Shown here piece by piece: positions 17,645 through 24,232 of a DNA stretch of 36,561 nt. The DNA lies in IMG/VR virus record IMGVR_UViG_3300042356_001680, positions 1 through 36,561 of that record. One strand, given 5' to 3'. A program made the position numbers and the translations under genes. The notes beneath the pieces are model-generated. The model worked only from the letters and a program-made list of their open reading frames with translations. It did not search any database and had not been told where the DNA came from. Each line of letters begins with the position of its first letter. Position 1 is the first letter of the stretch. The DNA comes from a virus.

Positions 17645-18073
17645 ATGAGCAAAAACAAGAATAACAAGAAAACGTTTACCGCGCAGCCGTACCCGCTGTA
17701 CGCCTGGGGCATGTGGGTTGAATCTGTCTTCGACGATGACTTTACGAAGATTATCGATTATGACTTCAACGTCGACCGGTTAACTATCGTGGGATGGATG
17801 CAGGAGGGGGACGATGTCACGCCCATGGTCTCGAGTCTCATCTGCGGCATTATTCCACTTTATGCATTTACTGGGAACCCAGAGCTCACACGTGTCGACT
17901 ACACGGGCCCCTGGGCAGACGTCCACGAAGAGTTCGTCTTGGTTGAGATTTCAATGGCCGAGCCAGCACCCGAAGTATTCGAGGCAACAAAAGATTATTA
18001 CGGGATAACCCAGAGGGCCAGTAGGGTCAATAAGAAACTGACGGTGGTGGAAGACAGTGCAGCAAAACAATAA
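17645..18073 (+). CDS. Hypothetical protein
   Basis: A 142-aa protein. Basic start (SKNKNNKKTF), then aromatic-rich strands (YPLYAWGMWVESVFDDDFTKIIDYDFN) and a middle with PMVSSLICGIIPLYAF; it ends LTVVEDSAAKQ, encoded by repeat copy 8. AGGA precedes the ATG by about 3-4 nt. An in-frame TTG at 17585 would overlap the previous gene and is less likely. Function not recognised. Confidence 0.62.
   Translation: MSKNKNNKKTFTAQPYPLYAWGMWVESVFDDDFTKIIDYDFNVDRLTIVGWMQEGDDVTPMVSSLICGIIPLYAFTGNPELTRVDYTGPWADVHEEFVLVEISMAEPAPEVFEATKDYYGITQRASRVNKKLTVVEDSAAKQ
18040..18054 (+). repeat. GACGGTGGTGGAWGA repeat, copy 8
   Basis: W = A, inside the last codons of the gene at 17645 (read as TVVED) and just before the next gene's start. 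Confidence 0.84.
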
Positions 18074-18089
18074 GGAACAATATATCGCG

Positions 18090-18323
18090 ATGTCTAAATA
18101 CGGAAAAGAAGATTATCCAGGGCAGGTTCAGATAAATCTAGCCAAAAGTTTAGAGGAGGTTGCCATCCTTTTGTTGGTGGCATTACAAGCGGCCGCGAAA
18201 TACCCAGAAAGGGTCAGCGAGACTGAAGTGAACGAACAGATTCAAGAACTGCTCCATAAGGGAGACTATGATGCTCTCGCTTACCAGGGACTAAAGTGGA
18301 TTCAAAAGGTAGACAGTGAATAA
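18090..18323 (+). CDS. Small helical protein
   Basis: A 77-aa protein: MSKYGKEDYPGQVQINLAKSLEEVAILLLVALQAAAKYPERV, then NEQIQELLHKGDYDALAYQGLKWIQK. Mostly helical and soluble. An in-frame GTG at 18057, overlapping the previous gene, could add 11 residues. It overlaps the next gene (GTGAATAA). Not recognised; the operon context suggests a replication accessory role. Confidence 0.6.
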   Translation: MSKYGKEDYPGQVQINLAKSLEEVAILLLVALQAAAKYPERVSETEVNEQIQELLHKGDYDALAYQGLKWIQKVDSE

Positions 18324-18804
18324 GTTCGAATGCGAAGAGCTAACCAGAATTGCTTACGCGATGTACAACCTCCAGATTCTCATTTCGGACGAGAAACATA
18401 TCTTCCGTTCTTGGTTCGCCATGCTCAGCGATATCGACTACGACGTAGCTAGCGAAGCTTTTAACGATTTAGCGATTTATGCTAATTTCCTGCCGCGGCC
18501 TGGGGAAGTACGCCGCAAGGCCATCGACAACATAACGGGCGGCGAAAGTCATCCAGATGCTGCAACAGCATGGGGCATACTCCAGGCTATGCGTAAAGCC
18601 ACAGAGGGAGGACAGTTCTACCAGGGGGAGAGACCAGAAGCGATGATTGAGACCATGTCCCTCTTGGGAGGTTCGGCTAACGACTTGCATACCAACGGAG
18701 ATAGGGAAACTTTTGTACGGGTATATAATAAGGTGGTAGAAAAGTTGGAACAAAAGAAGTACAAGAAGACTAGTAACCTGACGGTGGTGGATGAAGATGC
18801 CTAA
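18316..18804 (+). CDS. Possible G39P-like helicase loader
   Basis: A 162-aa protein, GTG start overlapping the upstream stop. The N-terminal 75 residues fit the pattern of phage helicase loader/inhibitor proteins of the G39P type: a helix, then SWFAMLSDIDYDVASEAFNDLAIYANFLPRPGEVRRKAI (W..ML.DIDY..A..A...L......FLPRPGEVR). Such proteins bring the replicative helicase to the phage origin. The rest (about 80-155) is helical and charged. It ends in repeat copy 9 (LTVVDEDA). The loader call rests on pattern and context only. Confidence 0.6.
   Translation: MNKFECEELTRIAYAMYNLQILISDEKHIFRSWFAMLSDIDYDVASEAFNDLAIYANFLPRPGEVRRKAIDNITGGESHPDAATAWGILQAMRKATEGGQFYQGERPEAMIETMSLLGGSANDLHTNGDRETFVRVYNKVVEKLEQKKYKKTSNLTVVDEDA
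18780..18794 (+). repeat. GACGGTGGTGGAWGA repeat, copy 9
   Basis: W = T, inside the last codons of the gene at 18316 (read as TVVDE). The last copy in the window. Confidence 0.84.
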
Positions 18805-18837
18805 ACCAGAATACCCAAACAAAAAGAGGTAAACAAA

Positions 18838-18957
18838 ATGAAGTATCTTATTGGTACCCTACTTATATTCTGGACATTTAAATCCAGAGCTATTGACCCT
18901 CTTAGTAAAGTAACGCTCTACACATTGATTGCCGGTATCGTGTACTATCTTCCTTGA
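18838..18957 (+). CDS. 39-aa membrane peptide
   Basis: MKYLIGTLLIFWTF, a short polar stretch, then LYTLIAGIVYYLP: one long or two short hydrophobic segments. GAGG lies about 8 nt before the ATG. Its TGA overlaps the ATG of the next gene (TGATG), so it is translated as part of the operon. Function unknown. Confidence 0.58.
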   Translation: MKYLIGTLLIFWTFKSRAIDPLSKVTLYTLIAGIVYYLP

Positions 18958-19124
18958 TGAAGCGCAATCCAGGACGACCAACCGTAATACCAACCACACC
19001 CTTTACTACCGTAACAATCAGGGTAAGTAAAGAATTCAAAGAAAAATTAATTCAGCAAGCTGATGCTGTTGATTTAACTCTTACTGATTATTTAATTGCT
19101 CTCGTAGAGAGAGACAGTGCGTAA
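18957..19124 (+). CDS. Ribbon-helix-helix protein 1
   Basis: A 55-aa protein. After a basic start (MKRNPGRPTVIP) the sequence TTVTIRVSKEFKEKLIQQADAVDLTLTDYLIALV has the strand-helix-helix layout of Arc/CopG-type DNA-binding proteins, in which the strand (VTIRV) contacts DNA in a dimer. It overlaps the next gene, also RHH-like, by 8 bp. Likely a small operon or phage regulator. Confidence 0.72.
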   Translation: MKRNPGRPTVIPTTPFTTVTIRVSKEFKEKLIQQADAVDLTLTDYLIALVERDSA

Positions 19125-19458
19125 GCCTCAGAAGTCCCGTCAGCCCGACAAGTGGTCCGAGATACATGTACGCCTGAAGGGTTCGCTAAAGAACGAGCTG
19201 ATTGACTATGCTCGCCGGCATGACCTATCCGTCGGCCAGATAGTTAATTACGCGATATTCCTATTACTCCAGGAAGACAAGGGAATCCCTGCTCCCGGTT
19301 CCCCGCAGTTCTCCCTCCCCACGATGGAGGAGTCTATTGTTGCCTATATGAAGGGCGAGACCTTGCTGCAGCCCTGTGGACAAGTGAGTTGCGAAAGACA
19401 ACTAACCGAATTAGATGGCATGAGTTTTTGCACCACCTGCAATATTCGCATTTTGTAA
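19117..19458 (+). CDS. Ribbon-helix-helix protein 2 with Cys-rich tail
   Basis: A 113-aa protein, GTG start. Residues of about 14-52 (WSEIHVRLKGSLKNELIDYARRHDLSVGQIVNYAIFLLL) are an RHH segment like that of the upstream gene. The tail has CGQVSCERQ and FCTTCNIRIL, a C...C...CxxC set that may bind zinc. Two overlapping RHH genes could form heterodimers. Followed by a good terminator at 19491. Confidence 0.72.
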   Translation: MRKPQKSRQPDKWSEIHVRLKGSLKNELIDYARRHDLSVGQIVNYAIFLLLQEDKGIPAPGSPQFSLPTMEESIVAYMKGETLLQPCGQVSCERQLTELDGMSFCTTCNIRIL

Positions 19459-19490
19459 TTTGTATTTGTATTTTTGGAATCTGAAAATGT

Positions 19491-19520
19491 GCCGCGAAAA
19501 GAAGTTTTCCGGCCCTTTTT
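19491..19520 (+). terminator. Terminator of the 17.2-19.5 kb operon
   Basis: GCCG(C)GAAAA (19491-19500), loop GAAG, TTTTCCGGC (19505-19513) with one bulged C, then CCTTTTT. Confidence 0.75.
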
Positions 19521-19689
19521 CAAGAACGTTCAGGGCTAGAAACCCCAGAGCTCTGAAACAATAAATCGGAATTCTGAAAATCTCGCACCCCTATCCAGTC
19601 CCAAATAATCCTCACCTGCAAGTTGCCAGTCAGGAAACCTCTCCCTATACTTCTACTCGCCCATCCAGTAGATTCTAATTCACCACACA

Positions 19690-19725
19690 AAAAGGCTGAA
19701 TTGCTAACGGTTGTCTATTGGGTGG
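19690..19725 (-). terminator. Probable terminator of the WhiB 2 transcript
   Basis: On the minus strand AAAGGC pairs with GCCTTT, followed by TTGTG. The loop is long; an alternative stem uses CTGAATTGC and GCATTCAG next to it. Confidence 0.4.
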
Positions 19726-19735
19726 GCCTTTGCAT

Positions 19736-19807
19736 TCAGTAGCCCGTAATAACAAACAAGAACACGATTAACAAAGCGACTACTGCGACCATTATCTTGT
19801 CAACCAT
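19736..19807 (-). CDS. 23-aa hydrophobic peptide coupled to WhiB
   Basis: MVDKIMVAVVALLIVFLFV..., nearly all hydrophobic, a single membrane helix. The ATG overlaps the stop of the WhiB gene (TAATG). Very short, so the call depends on that overlap and on the uniformly hydrophobic reading. Confidence 0.4.
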   Translation of the reverse strand: MVDKIMVAVVALLIVFLFVITGY

Positions 19808-20139
19808 TAGTGCCCCCACATCTGTGCAAGAGTCGGTCTAGTAGGTTTAACCCCTCTTCGCCTCTGCTCTGCAGCCAACTGTCTACTAGTCAATCCTGCC
19901 CATACTCCATGCATATCTGCTGCCGGGAACTCAAGTGCATACTCTAGGCACTGAGGCTTAACAGGGCAATTACTACATATCCTTCTAGCTTCCGCTATGT
20001 AGGTAATGTCCTTATGTTCTTTGGGGAACATTAGGTTGGTTAATCCTTTGCAAGCAGCATAGGGAAACCAGTCTTTTCTGCCAATATACAATCCCTCTAA
20101 CGGTTGACTATTATTATTGCTAGATTTTTCTTTGGCCAC
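19807..20139 (-). CDS. WhiB-family Fe-S transcription factor 2
   Basis: A 110-aa protein from the GTG at 20139, which has AAAGGA 9 nt upstream. Ligands C30, C55, C58 and C64 (AACKGLTNLMF...ICSNCPVKPQC), GVWAG at 78-82 and a basic tail (EQRRRGVKPTRP). The WFPYAACKG start is typical of WhiB proteins. It is not a close copy of the WhiB at 6671 (different spacing C1-C2: 24 versus 22 residues), so the two were probably acquired separately. Role: Fe-S protein acting on sigma-factor region 4. The leftward gene stands alone with a short membrane peptide. Confidence 0.92.
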   Translation of the reverse strand: MAKEKSSNNNSQPLEGLYIGRKDWFPYAACKGLTNLMFPKEHKDITYIAEARRICSNCPVKPQCLEYALEFPAADMHGVWAGLTSRQLAAEQRRRGVKPTRPTLAQMWGH

Positions 20140-20238
20140 TATTGTGTATCCTTTAAATAGATTTGTATTAATTACAGCACACTTAAATACACAACCTTGA
20201 TACGGTATTAGTAAACTCATTTGTGTAATACTTGAGTT

Positions 20239-20484
20239 ATGCCAGTTATCTACGGACACCCACAAGAACCAATAACCAGTTCCTCTAATGACATAAACCA
20301 ATACACAAAGTGGTTTCAGTTAATGAACATGGACTTTGAGTTACTACATATCGGTAATAGCTGGATGTGTAACGCATGGTCACGAGAGAAGAACTCAGTA
20401 TTAGTATCTGGTTCGGGAACGAAAGAAACCGTTGCTGAGGCTCTACACGCTTGTTACTCAGACATACGGTCTCTAGCTAAGTAG
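20239..20484 (+). CDS. Hypothetical protein divergent from WhiB 2
   Basis: An 81-aa protein (MPVIYGHPQEPITSSSND...), with FELLHIGNSWMCNAWSREKNSVLVSGSGTKETVAEALHACYSDI, a small strand-strand-helix fold as in many short phage proteins. A TAATAC -10 at 20226-20231 lies 7 nt before the ATG, so it may also be leaderless. Followed by a clear terminator at 20531. Confidence 0.65.
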   Translation: MPVIYGHPQEPITSSSNDINQYTKWFQLMNMDFELLHIGNSWMCNAWSREKNSVLVSGSGTKETVAEALHACYSDIRSLAK

Positions 20485-20530
20485 GTTGTTTCTCCCCTAT
20501 GGGGATTCCTAGGGTTTTCGAAACTACATA

Positions 20531-20560
20531 GCCCCTTGAAGAAGGGGCCGTTTGTTATTC
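20531..20560 (+). terminator. Terminator between convergent genes
   Basis: GCCCCTT (20531-20537), loop GAAG, AAGGGGC (20542-20548), then CGTTTGTTATT. It stops rightward transcription and lies at the very end of the leftward proteasome-like gene. Confidence 0.75.
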
Positions 20561-21196
20561 AGGGTCTTTATTTGAAGACTTCCGGTTGGGGGCTTCTTGG
20601 ACGAAAGTCTGTAAAGGAGCACCCGTATAAGGGTCAAACTTGGAAGCCACGGTCAAAGCCTTTGTGCAAGCAGACCTAGCCTGAGTTGGGGTTGGGCGTT
20701 TGTTCCCTAGTAGGGAATGTAAAGAACCCAGAGCATAAGAAGAACCTGTCCCTACGGAGTAAAGGTAATTAGCCTCTGCTGTCCAACTATAGTCTGACTC
20801 AATAATGTAGATTGCGCCGTTTATCACAACAACAATCGAAGAACCTTGTTCTGCTCTGTGCTCTTTGGAGTCACCGGAATCAGGAGGGGAATACCCTTGG
20901 GAATCAAAGCAAGCTCGTAAACTTGGGATAAATTTACCCGTAATAAAGGCATCAAGCTTCTTTCCCCTTAGTCCTGGGGTAACAGGAGGAGGTTGGAATA
21001 CATGGTGCAATATGTTAATTGCTCGCATTTCGCCAGCTGCACCAAGCAAATATTTGCCATTTGCGGCGATTTTGCTTGAGCCATTGCCTAGAGTAGATAT
21101 CTGGTACGCATCTCCGGAGTCGCCAAAGGAGGAGATGCGGGTATCGCATCCCACTACGGCAAAGCCGTCACCCTGGATTCCGACGATAGTAGTCAT
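20555..21196 (-). CDS. Proteasome/HslV-like Ntn hydrolase
   Basis: A 213-aa protein. It begins MTTIVGIQGDGFAVVGCDTRIS, as in HslV and 20S beta subunits. After removal of Met1, Thr1 would be the nucleophile and the Asp of CDTR falls exactly at position 17, the usual catalytic Asp. A later SKIA (Lys about 41) is the best Lys33 equivalent, shifted by a small insertion. LLGAAGE and SVGTGSSYALGSL are the other typical blocks. No HslU or Mpa ATPase is in the window. The start is chosen at the ATG overlapping the upstream stop (TAATG). Could process virion proteins or act on host proteins; untested. Confidence 0.8.
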   Translation of the reverse strand: MTTIVGIQGDGFAVVGCDTRISSFGDSGDAYQISTLGNGSSKIAANGKYLLGAAGEMRAINILHHVFQPPPVTPGLRGKKLDAFITGKFIPSLRACFDSQGYSPPDSGDSKEHRAEQGSSIVVVINGAIYIIESDYSWTAEANYLYSVGTGSSYALGSLHSLLGNKRPTPTQARSACTKALTVASKFDPYTGAPLQTFVQEAPNRKSSNKDPE

Positions 21197-22386
21197 TATT
21201 CCGCGATGTACTCTACTCCACGGAACATACACCAGCCGTTGTATATCGGTGCCACTTCATAGGAGAACTTGTGCTTGCCGGTGTCTTCGTATGTGACTAC
21301 TCCAACGCCTTGTTGCCAGTTTTCATGCCTTGTGAGAGGGCGACCATCAAGGTCTACGCCTCCACGAGTGGACGGAATCGCCCCATCTGTACGGCAAAGG
21401 CATCCAGGTGAAGCAGCCATGATGGTACGGGCACCGTCAAAGTCTTCTCTGGTCTTGAAAGCGGTCTCAATACGGTGGATATGGCCGTAAATGACAGAAT
21501 GTTTCTCATTGTTTAGATATACATGGGCAGTTGAGCCGGAAGACTTAACACGGTCTCCATGAATAATTCGTAATTTCTTGTTTATCCACAGGTCGGCTGC
21601 CGGATATCCAGGCTTGTACTCAACTCCGTAGTCTTCCATTCGGCAAAGATAGGGGACTGAAAGTACTGGCCAGGATTCTGGGGTATTTCCTTTTCTTAAT
21701 CCATAGGCTGCTCCAGCATTTTGGACTAGATACTTGGGCATTCTTTCTTCATGATTACCAGCCAGCCAGACAATTCTGGCATTTGGGGCTGCGGCTCGCA
21801 TTTGAGCGCAAAACATTGCGGCCCTATCTATCGAAGCTTGGGTGGTTTGGGCGTATGCAGGATAAGTGACATACTTGCCCATCTCTGGAAGGTCCAAGTT
21901 ATCCCCAACACAGGCAATTAATTCCGGCTGAAGCTTCTTTATCATTGCCAAAACGATGTCAATAGCCTTGTCGTCATGTGATGGCTCTAGTTCTCCGTCC
22001 TTATTTCGGAAGAAACCTATCTGTATATCAGGGACCACAACACACGTTTTGAACCCAGTTGATGCTTTGGGTTTTGTCGTTGTCTTTTGTAGTTGTATGG
22101 GCTTACTTTGTTGGACTATTGGCCACTCTGGGCCGTTGTCCCATTTGGGTGAAAACTGGATTGCCACACGAGCCGATTCCCTTGTTTCAGAAGGGTTTTC
22201 TGGGTTTTGGGTAGAAGACTGGTTAATTGTTATCTTCTTGATATCACCAACATCGTCGAGACTGATGTCTTTAAGTCGGAGCATTTCTGCAATTGACTCC
22301 AGGACCTTCTTGTTTTCTTCAGATTTCTTCTTTTCCTTAGCCATGGACCCCAAGGCTGAAGAGAGAGTTTCTTTCTTTGCGGACAT
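21196..22386 (-). CDS. Calcineurin-like metallophosphoesterase
   Basis: A 396-aa protein. Motifs in order: VVPDIQ (D120, Q122 in place of the common DxH), GDNLD 161-165, GNHE 210-213, HGD 276-278 and GHIH 301-304. These are the five metal-binding blocks of the calcineurin-like phosphoesterases. The first 110 residues are a charged, poorly conserved extension (KKETLSSALGSMAKEKKKSEENKK). Phages use such enzymes as phosphatases or nucleases (for example SbcD or Mre11 relatives), but the substrate here is open. Coupled on both sides by TAATG. Confidence 0.88.
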   Translation of the reverse strand: MSAKKETLSSALGSMAKEKKKSEENKKVLESIAEMLRLKDISLDDVGDIKKITINQSSTQNPENPSETRESARVAIQFSPKWDNGPEWPIVQQSKPIQLQKTTTKPKASTGFKTCVVVPDIQIGFFRNKDGELEPSHDDKAIDIVLAMIKKLQPELIACVGDNLDLPEMGKYVTYPAYAQTTQASIDRAAMFCAQMRAAAPNARIVWLAGNHEERMPKYLVQNAGAAYGLRKGNTPESWPVLSVPYLCRMEDYGVEYKPGYPAADLWINKKLRIIHGDRVKSSGSTAHVYLNNEKHSVIYGHIHRIETAFKTREDFDGARTIMAASPGCLCRTDGAIPSTRGGVDLDGRPLTRHENWQQGVGVVTYEDTGKHKFSYEVAPIYNGWCMFRGVEYIAE

Positions 22387-22670
22387 TATTTACCTTCGTT
22401 CTTTGCTATACAGCTATCGATAGTTTCACGGATACAGCAGTTGAAGGACGGGTCCTTGAAACATGCCCTTTTTACGCCAACAACATCTCTCCCTATGGAG
22501 TGACCGTCAGAACAAAGTGCTCTTGTAATATCCATAGTGGACGCTTCGCTTGCCATAGCAAGAATAAGTGCCTCTCTGGTTTCGTTATCCAGCGAAGTGG
22601 TTATGGAACCAAACTTGCATGTCTTTTTGCTTTCGCCCTGGGCTACAGCTCTTAGTGCATCTTTAAGCAC
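22386..22670 (-). CDS. Small HTH-like protein
   Basis: A 94-aa protein, GTG start with GGAGG 4-5 nt upstream. Residues of about 30-70 (NETREALILAMASEASTMDITRALCSDGHSIGRDVVGVKRACF) look like a helix-turn-helix that recurs next to phosphoesterase genes in actinophages, followed by a Cys pair (NCCI). First gene of the leftward operon. Possibly DNA-binding; function not established. Confidence 0.65.
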   Translation of the reverse strand: MLKDALRAVAQGESKKTCKFGSITTSLDNETREALILAMASEASTMDITRALCSDGHSIGRDVVGVKRACFKDPSFNCCIRETIDSCIAKNEGK

Positions 22671-22720
22671 ATTTCCTCCAACGCGGTTACGACACCAAAG
22701 GCATCATCTATGTCAACAGG

Positions 22721-22755
22721 AATACTACACTATGTCCACAGGTTGATGTAGTATT
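22721..22755. promoter_or_regulatory. Divergent control region with 9-bp inverted repeat
   Basis: AATACTACA (22721-22729) and TGTAGTATT (22747-22755) are a perfect inverted repeat. The right arm contains TAGTAT (22749-22754), a -10 placed 6 nt before the ATG at 22761. A TTGACA on the minus strand lies just to the left (about 22714). A protein bound here could control both directions. Confidence 0.55.
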
Positions 22756-22760
22756 ACCTC

Positions 22761-23213
22761 ATGAAGGTCGACAAGTCAGTAGAAGTAAAGAGAGCGCTAG
22801 AAGAAGCCCTTAATTCTTCTGAGTCAAAAGACGCTGATTTCCTGGTGGAGGCAGTTCTTAAAACGCTCGATAAGCAGAAGGTATTCCGCTACCACAACGA
22901 GAATGCAATAAACCTAATATCTACAGCTGGGAGGGTTTTGATTGCTTTAATGGAGGACCCAACCATGACGCAACGGGCTTTATCGGTTTATCTAGATTTA
23001 AGTGAAACAATGATTGATAAAACGGTCAAATTGTTGATACAAAATGGCTTTATTACAAAGACAAAAACACAACGACAAAATATTTACAAAGTGAATATCG
23101 AAGAGGTAAAAAAACACCCTGATATACAGCACCTAAAAGAGGCTATATCTGGCCTCTTTGGTGTGACTAGTGTCAAATCTGGGGGCAAAAACGTGGAAGA
23201 ATCCGTTTTCTAG
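22761..23213 (+). CDS. Winged-helix (MarR-like) protein
   Basis: A 150-aa protein. A helical N-terminus is followed by LISTAGRVLIALMEDPTMTQRALSVYLDLSETMIDKTVKLLIQNGFITKTKTQRQNIYKVN (about residues 50-112), the helix-turn-helix plus wing of MarR-like proteins. The C-terminal part is variable. The ATG follows a -10 by 6 nt, so the mRNA is probably leaderless. Divergent from the metallophosphoesterase operon and likely to control it or itself through the inverted repeat. Confidence 0.78.
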   Translation: MKVDKSVEVKRALEEALNSSESKDADFLVEAVLKTLDKQKVFRYHNENAINLISTAGRVLIALMEDPTMTQRALSVYLDLSETMIDKTVKLLIQNGFITKTKTQRQNIYKVNIEEVKKHPDIQHLKEAISGLFGVTSVKSGGKNVEESVF

Positions 23214-23226
23214 ATAGAATTTTGGG

Positions 23227-23520
23227 ATGAAACTAGATAGCAACATCTCTGTTAGCTTCAAAGAGAATTCCAGAACCCACTATGTACTTAAGTACATCAA
23301 GTTTAAGGGTGGCTCAGCTGACGTAACAATGGCTTCAAGCCTGTTTAAGGGAAAAATTCAGGATAAGAATAAAGCCCGTAAATCAGCTGAACTACTAGAG
23401 CGAGATGGGTGCGTGGTTCATTCTTCTGGTGATGTGTACAAACTAACCAAAAAGGGCTTAGAAGTTATTATGTCAATTGGTCGAAAGAATCAGGTGGGGA
23501 AGCCTGAACTCCGAGACTAA
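23227..23520 (+). CDS. Small winged-helix protein
   Basis: A 97-aa protein. YVLKYIKFKGGSADVTMASSLFKGKIQDKNKARKSAELLERDGCVVHSSGDVYKLTKKGLEVI reads as helix, turn, helix and wing (GDVYKLTKKG), the layout of small winged-helix regulators. It lies 13 bp after the MarR-like gene, so they are co-transcribed. Its 3' end overlaps the convergent gene by about 50 bp. Confidence 0.7.
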   Translation: MKLDSNISVSFKENSRTHYVLKYIKFKGGSADVTMASSLFKGKIQDKNKARKSAELLERDGCVVHSSGDVYKLTKKGLEVIMSIGRKNQVGKPELRD

Positions 23521-23827
23521 CTAGCCAGGCACTGAATACATCGTCAGCCAACGGCATAAACCAGACCTGACATGATTCAATGTCTCTAGGGCTACCTACC
23601 AGTGTCCAACAGATATCAAACGACTTGTCTGCGTAACATGTACCGACATTGCACTCCATACCAAAACGGTCTGCAAACCAGCGCACCGCACAGCCGTAAT
23701 CCTGAATAAAGCATTCCCCGTCATTCCCATGGGGACAATAAACGGACTCTATTTCAATCTCCGATTTAACAATCTTGAGAATTAGTTTGTGGCCATCGTT
23801 GTGCCACATCATTTCGTCAAGTGCCAT
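23468..23827 (-). CDS. Conserved Cys-rich phage protein
   Basis: A 119-aa protein. IESVYCPHGNDGECFIQDYGCAVRWFADRFGMECNVGTCYA carries six cysteines, then WTLVGSPRDIESCQVWFMPLADDVFSAWL. The CPHG.DGEC and WF..RFGME.N.G.C blocks resemble a small family seen near actinophage lysis genes; role unknown. Metal binding is possible. It is the last gene of the leftward block that begins with the endolysin. Confidence 0.68.
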   Translation of the reverse strand: MALDEMMWHNDGHKLILKIVKSEIEIESVYCPHGNDGECFIQDYGCAVRWFADRFGMECNVGTCYADKSFDICWTLVGSPRDIESCQVWFMPLADDVFSAWLVSLGVQASPPDSFDQLT

Positions 23828-23858
23828 GAATACTCTCGTTTGGATAAATTTGAAATTT

Positions 23859-23891
23859 TTAGCTCAGCTCTTAACATCAGTCATGAGCTAA
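23859..23891. terminator. Hairpin between holin and Cys-rich gene
   Basis: TTAGCTCA (23859-23866) pairs perfectly with TGAGCTAA (23884-23891). It lacks a T tract on the minus strand, so it may be only a partial terminator. Confidence 0.4.
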
Positions 23892-23917
23892 CTACAAAAT
23901 AGCACTAATACGTGTTT

Positions 23918-24232
23918 TTAGGCGTTAGGTGTTGTTGTAGTTTTTGCAGCCCTACGAGTTGTGGTTTTGGCTACTTCTGAATCCGCTACTGCGCTTTTTT
24001 TGTCAAAGCGAGTGAATACGGAGTTAATCTCGTTTAATGTCAACTTGCCGTCGTCAAGGAATGCACGAGACAGTCCCTCGATGACGGTAGCAACCCCGGC
24101 GATGCCAGCCATAAGTATGGCTTTGGTCATGCTTACGCCAGCGATTGCGCCAGCGCCTACAACCCCGAGACCGGAGGCTGCAAATGTTGCAAATATACGA
24201 AGAAGAACGTTAAGAAACAGTTCTTTCTTCAT
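23918..24232 (-). CDS. Holin (phage r1t type)
   Basis: A 104-aa protein. Two membrane segments (about 7-31 and 35-55) followed by VIEGLSRAFLDDGKLTLNEINSVF, the pattern of r1t-type holins, in which the motif after TM2 contains a FLDDGK.T..EIN block. The C-terminus is charged and Thr-rich (TTTRRAAKTTTTPNA). Holins open the membrane for the endolysin at lysis. It ends the translationally packed lysis block with the endolysin 1 kb upstream. Confidence 0.8.
   Translation of the reverse strand: MKKELFLNVLLRIFATFAASGLGVVGAGAIAGVSMTKAILMAGIAGVATVIEGLSRAFLDDGKLTLNEINSVFTRFDKKSAVADSEVAKTTTRRAAKTTTTPNA

Noticed and set aside
22761-23520. Winged-helix genes as a possible ParB
   Set aside because: They lack the ParB GERRxRA-type CTP-binding motif and are too short; no ParB candidate exists in the window.
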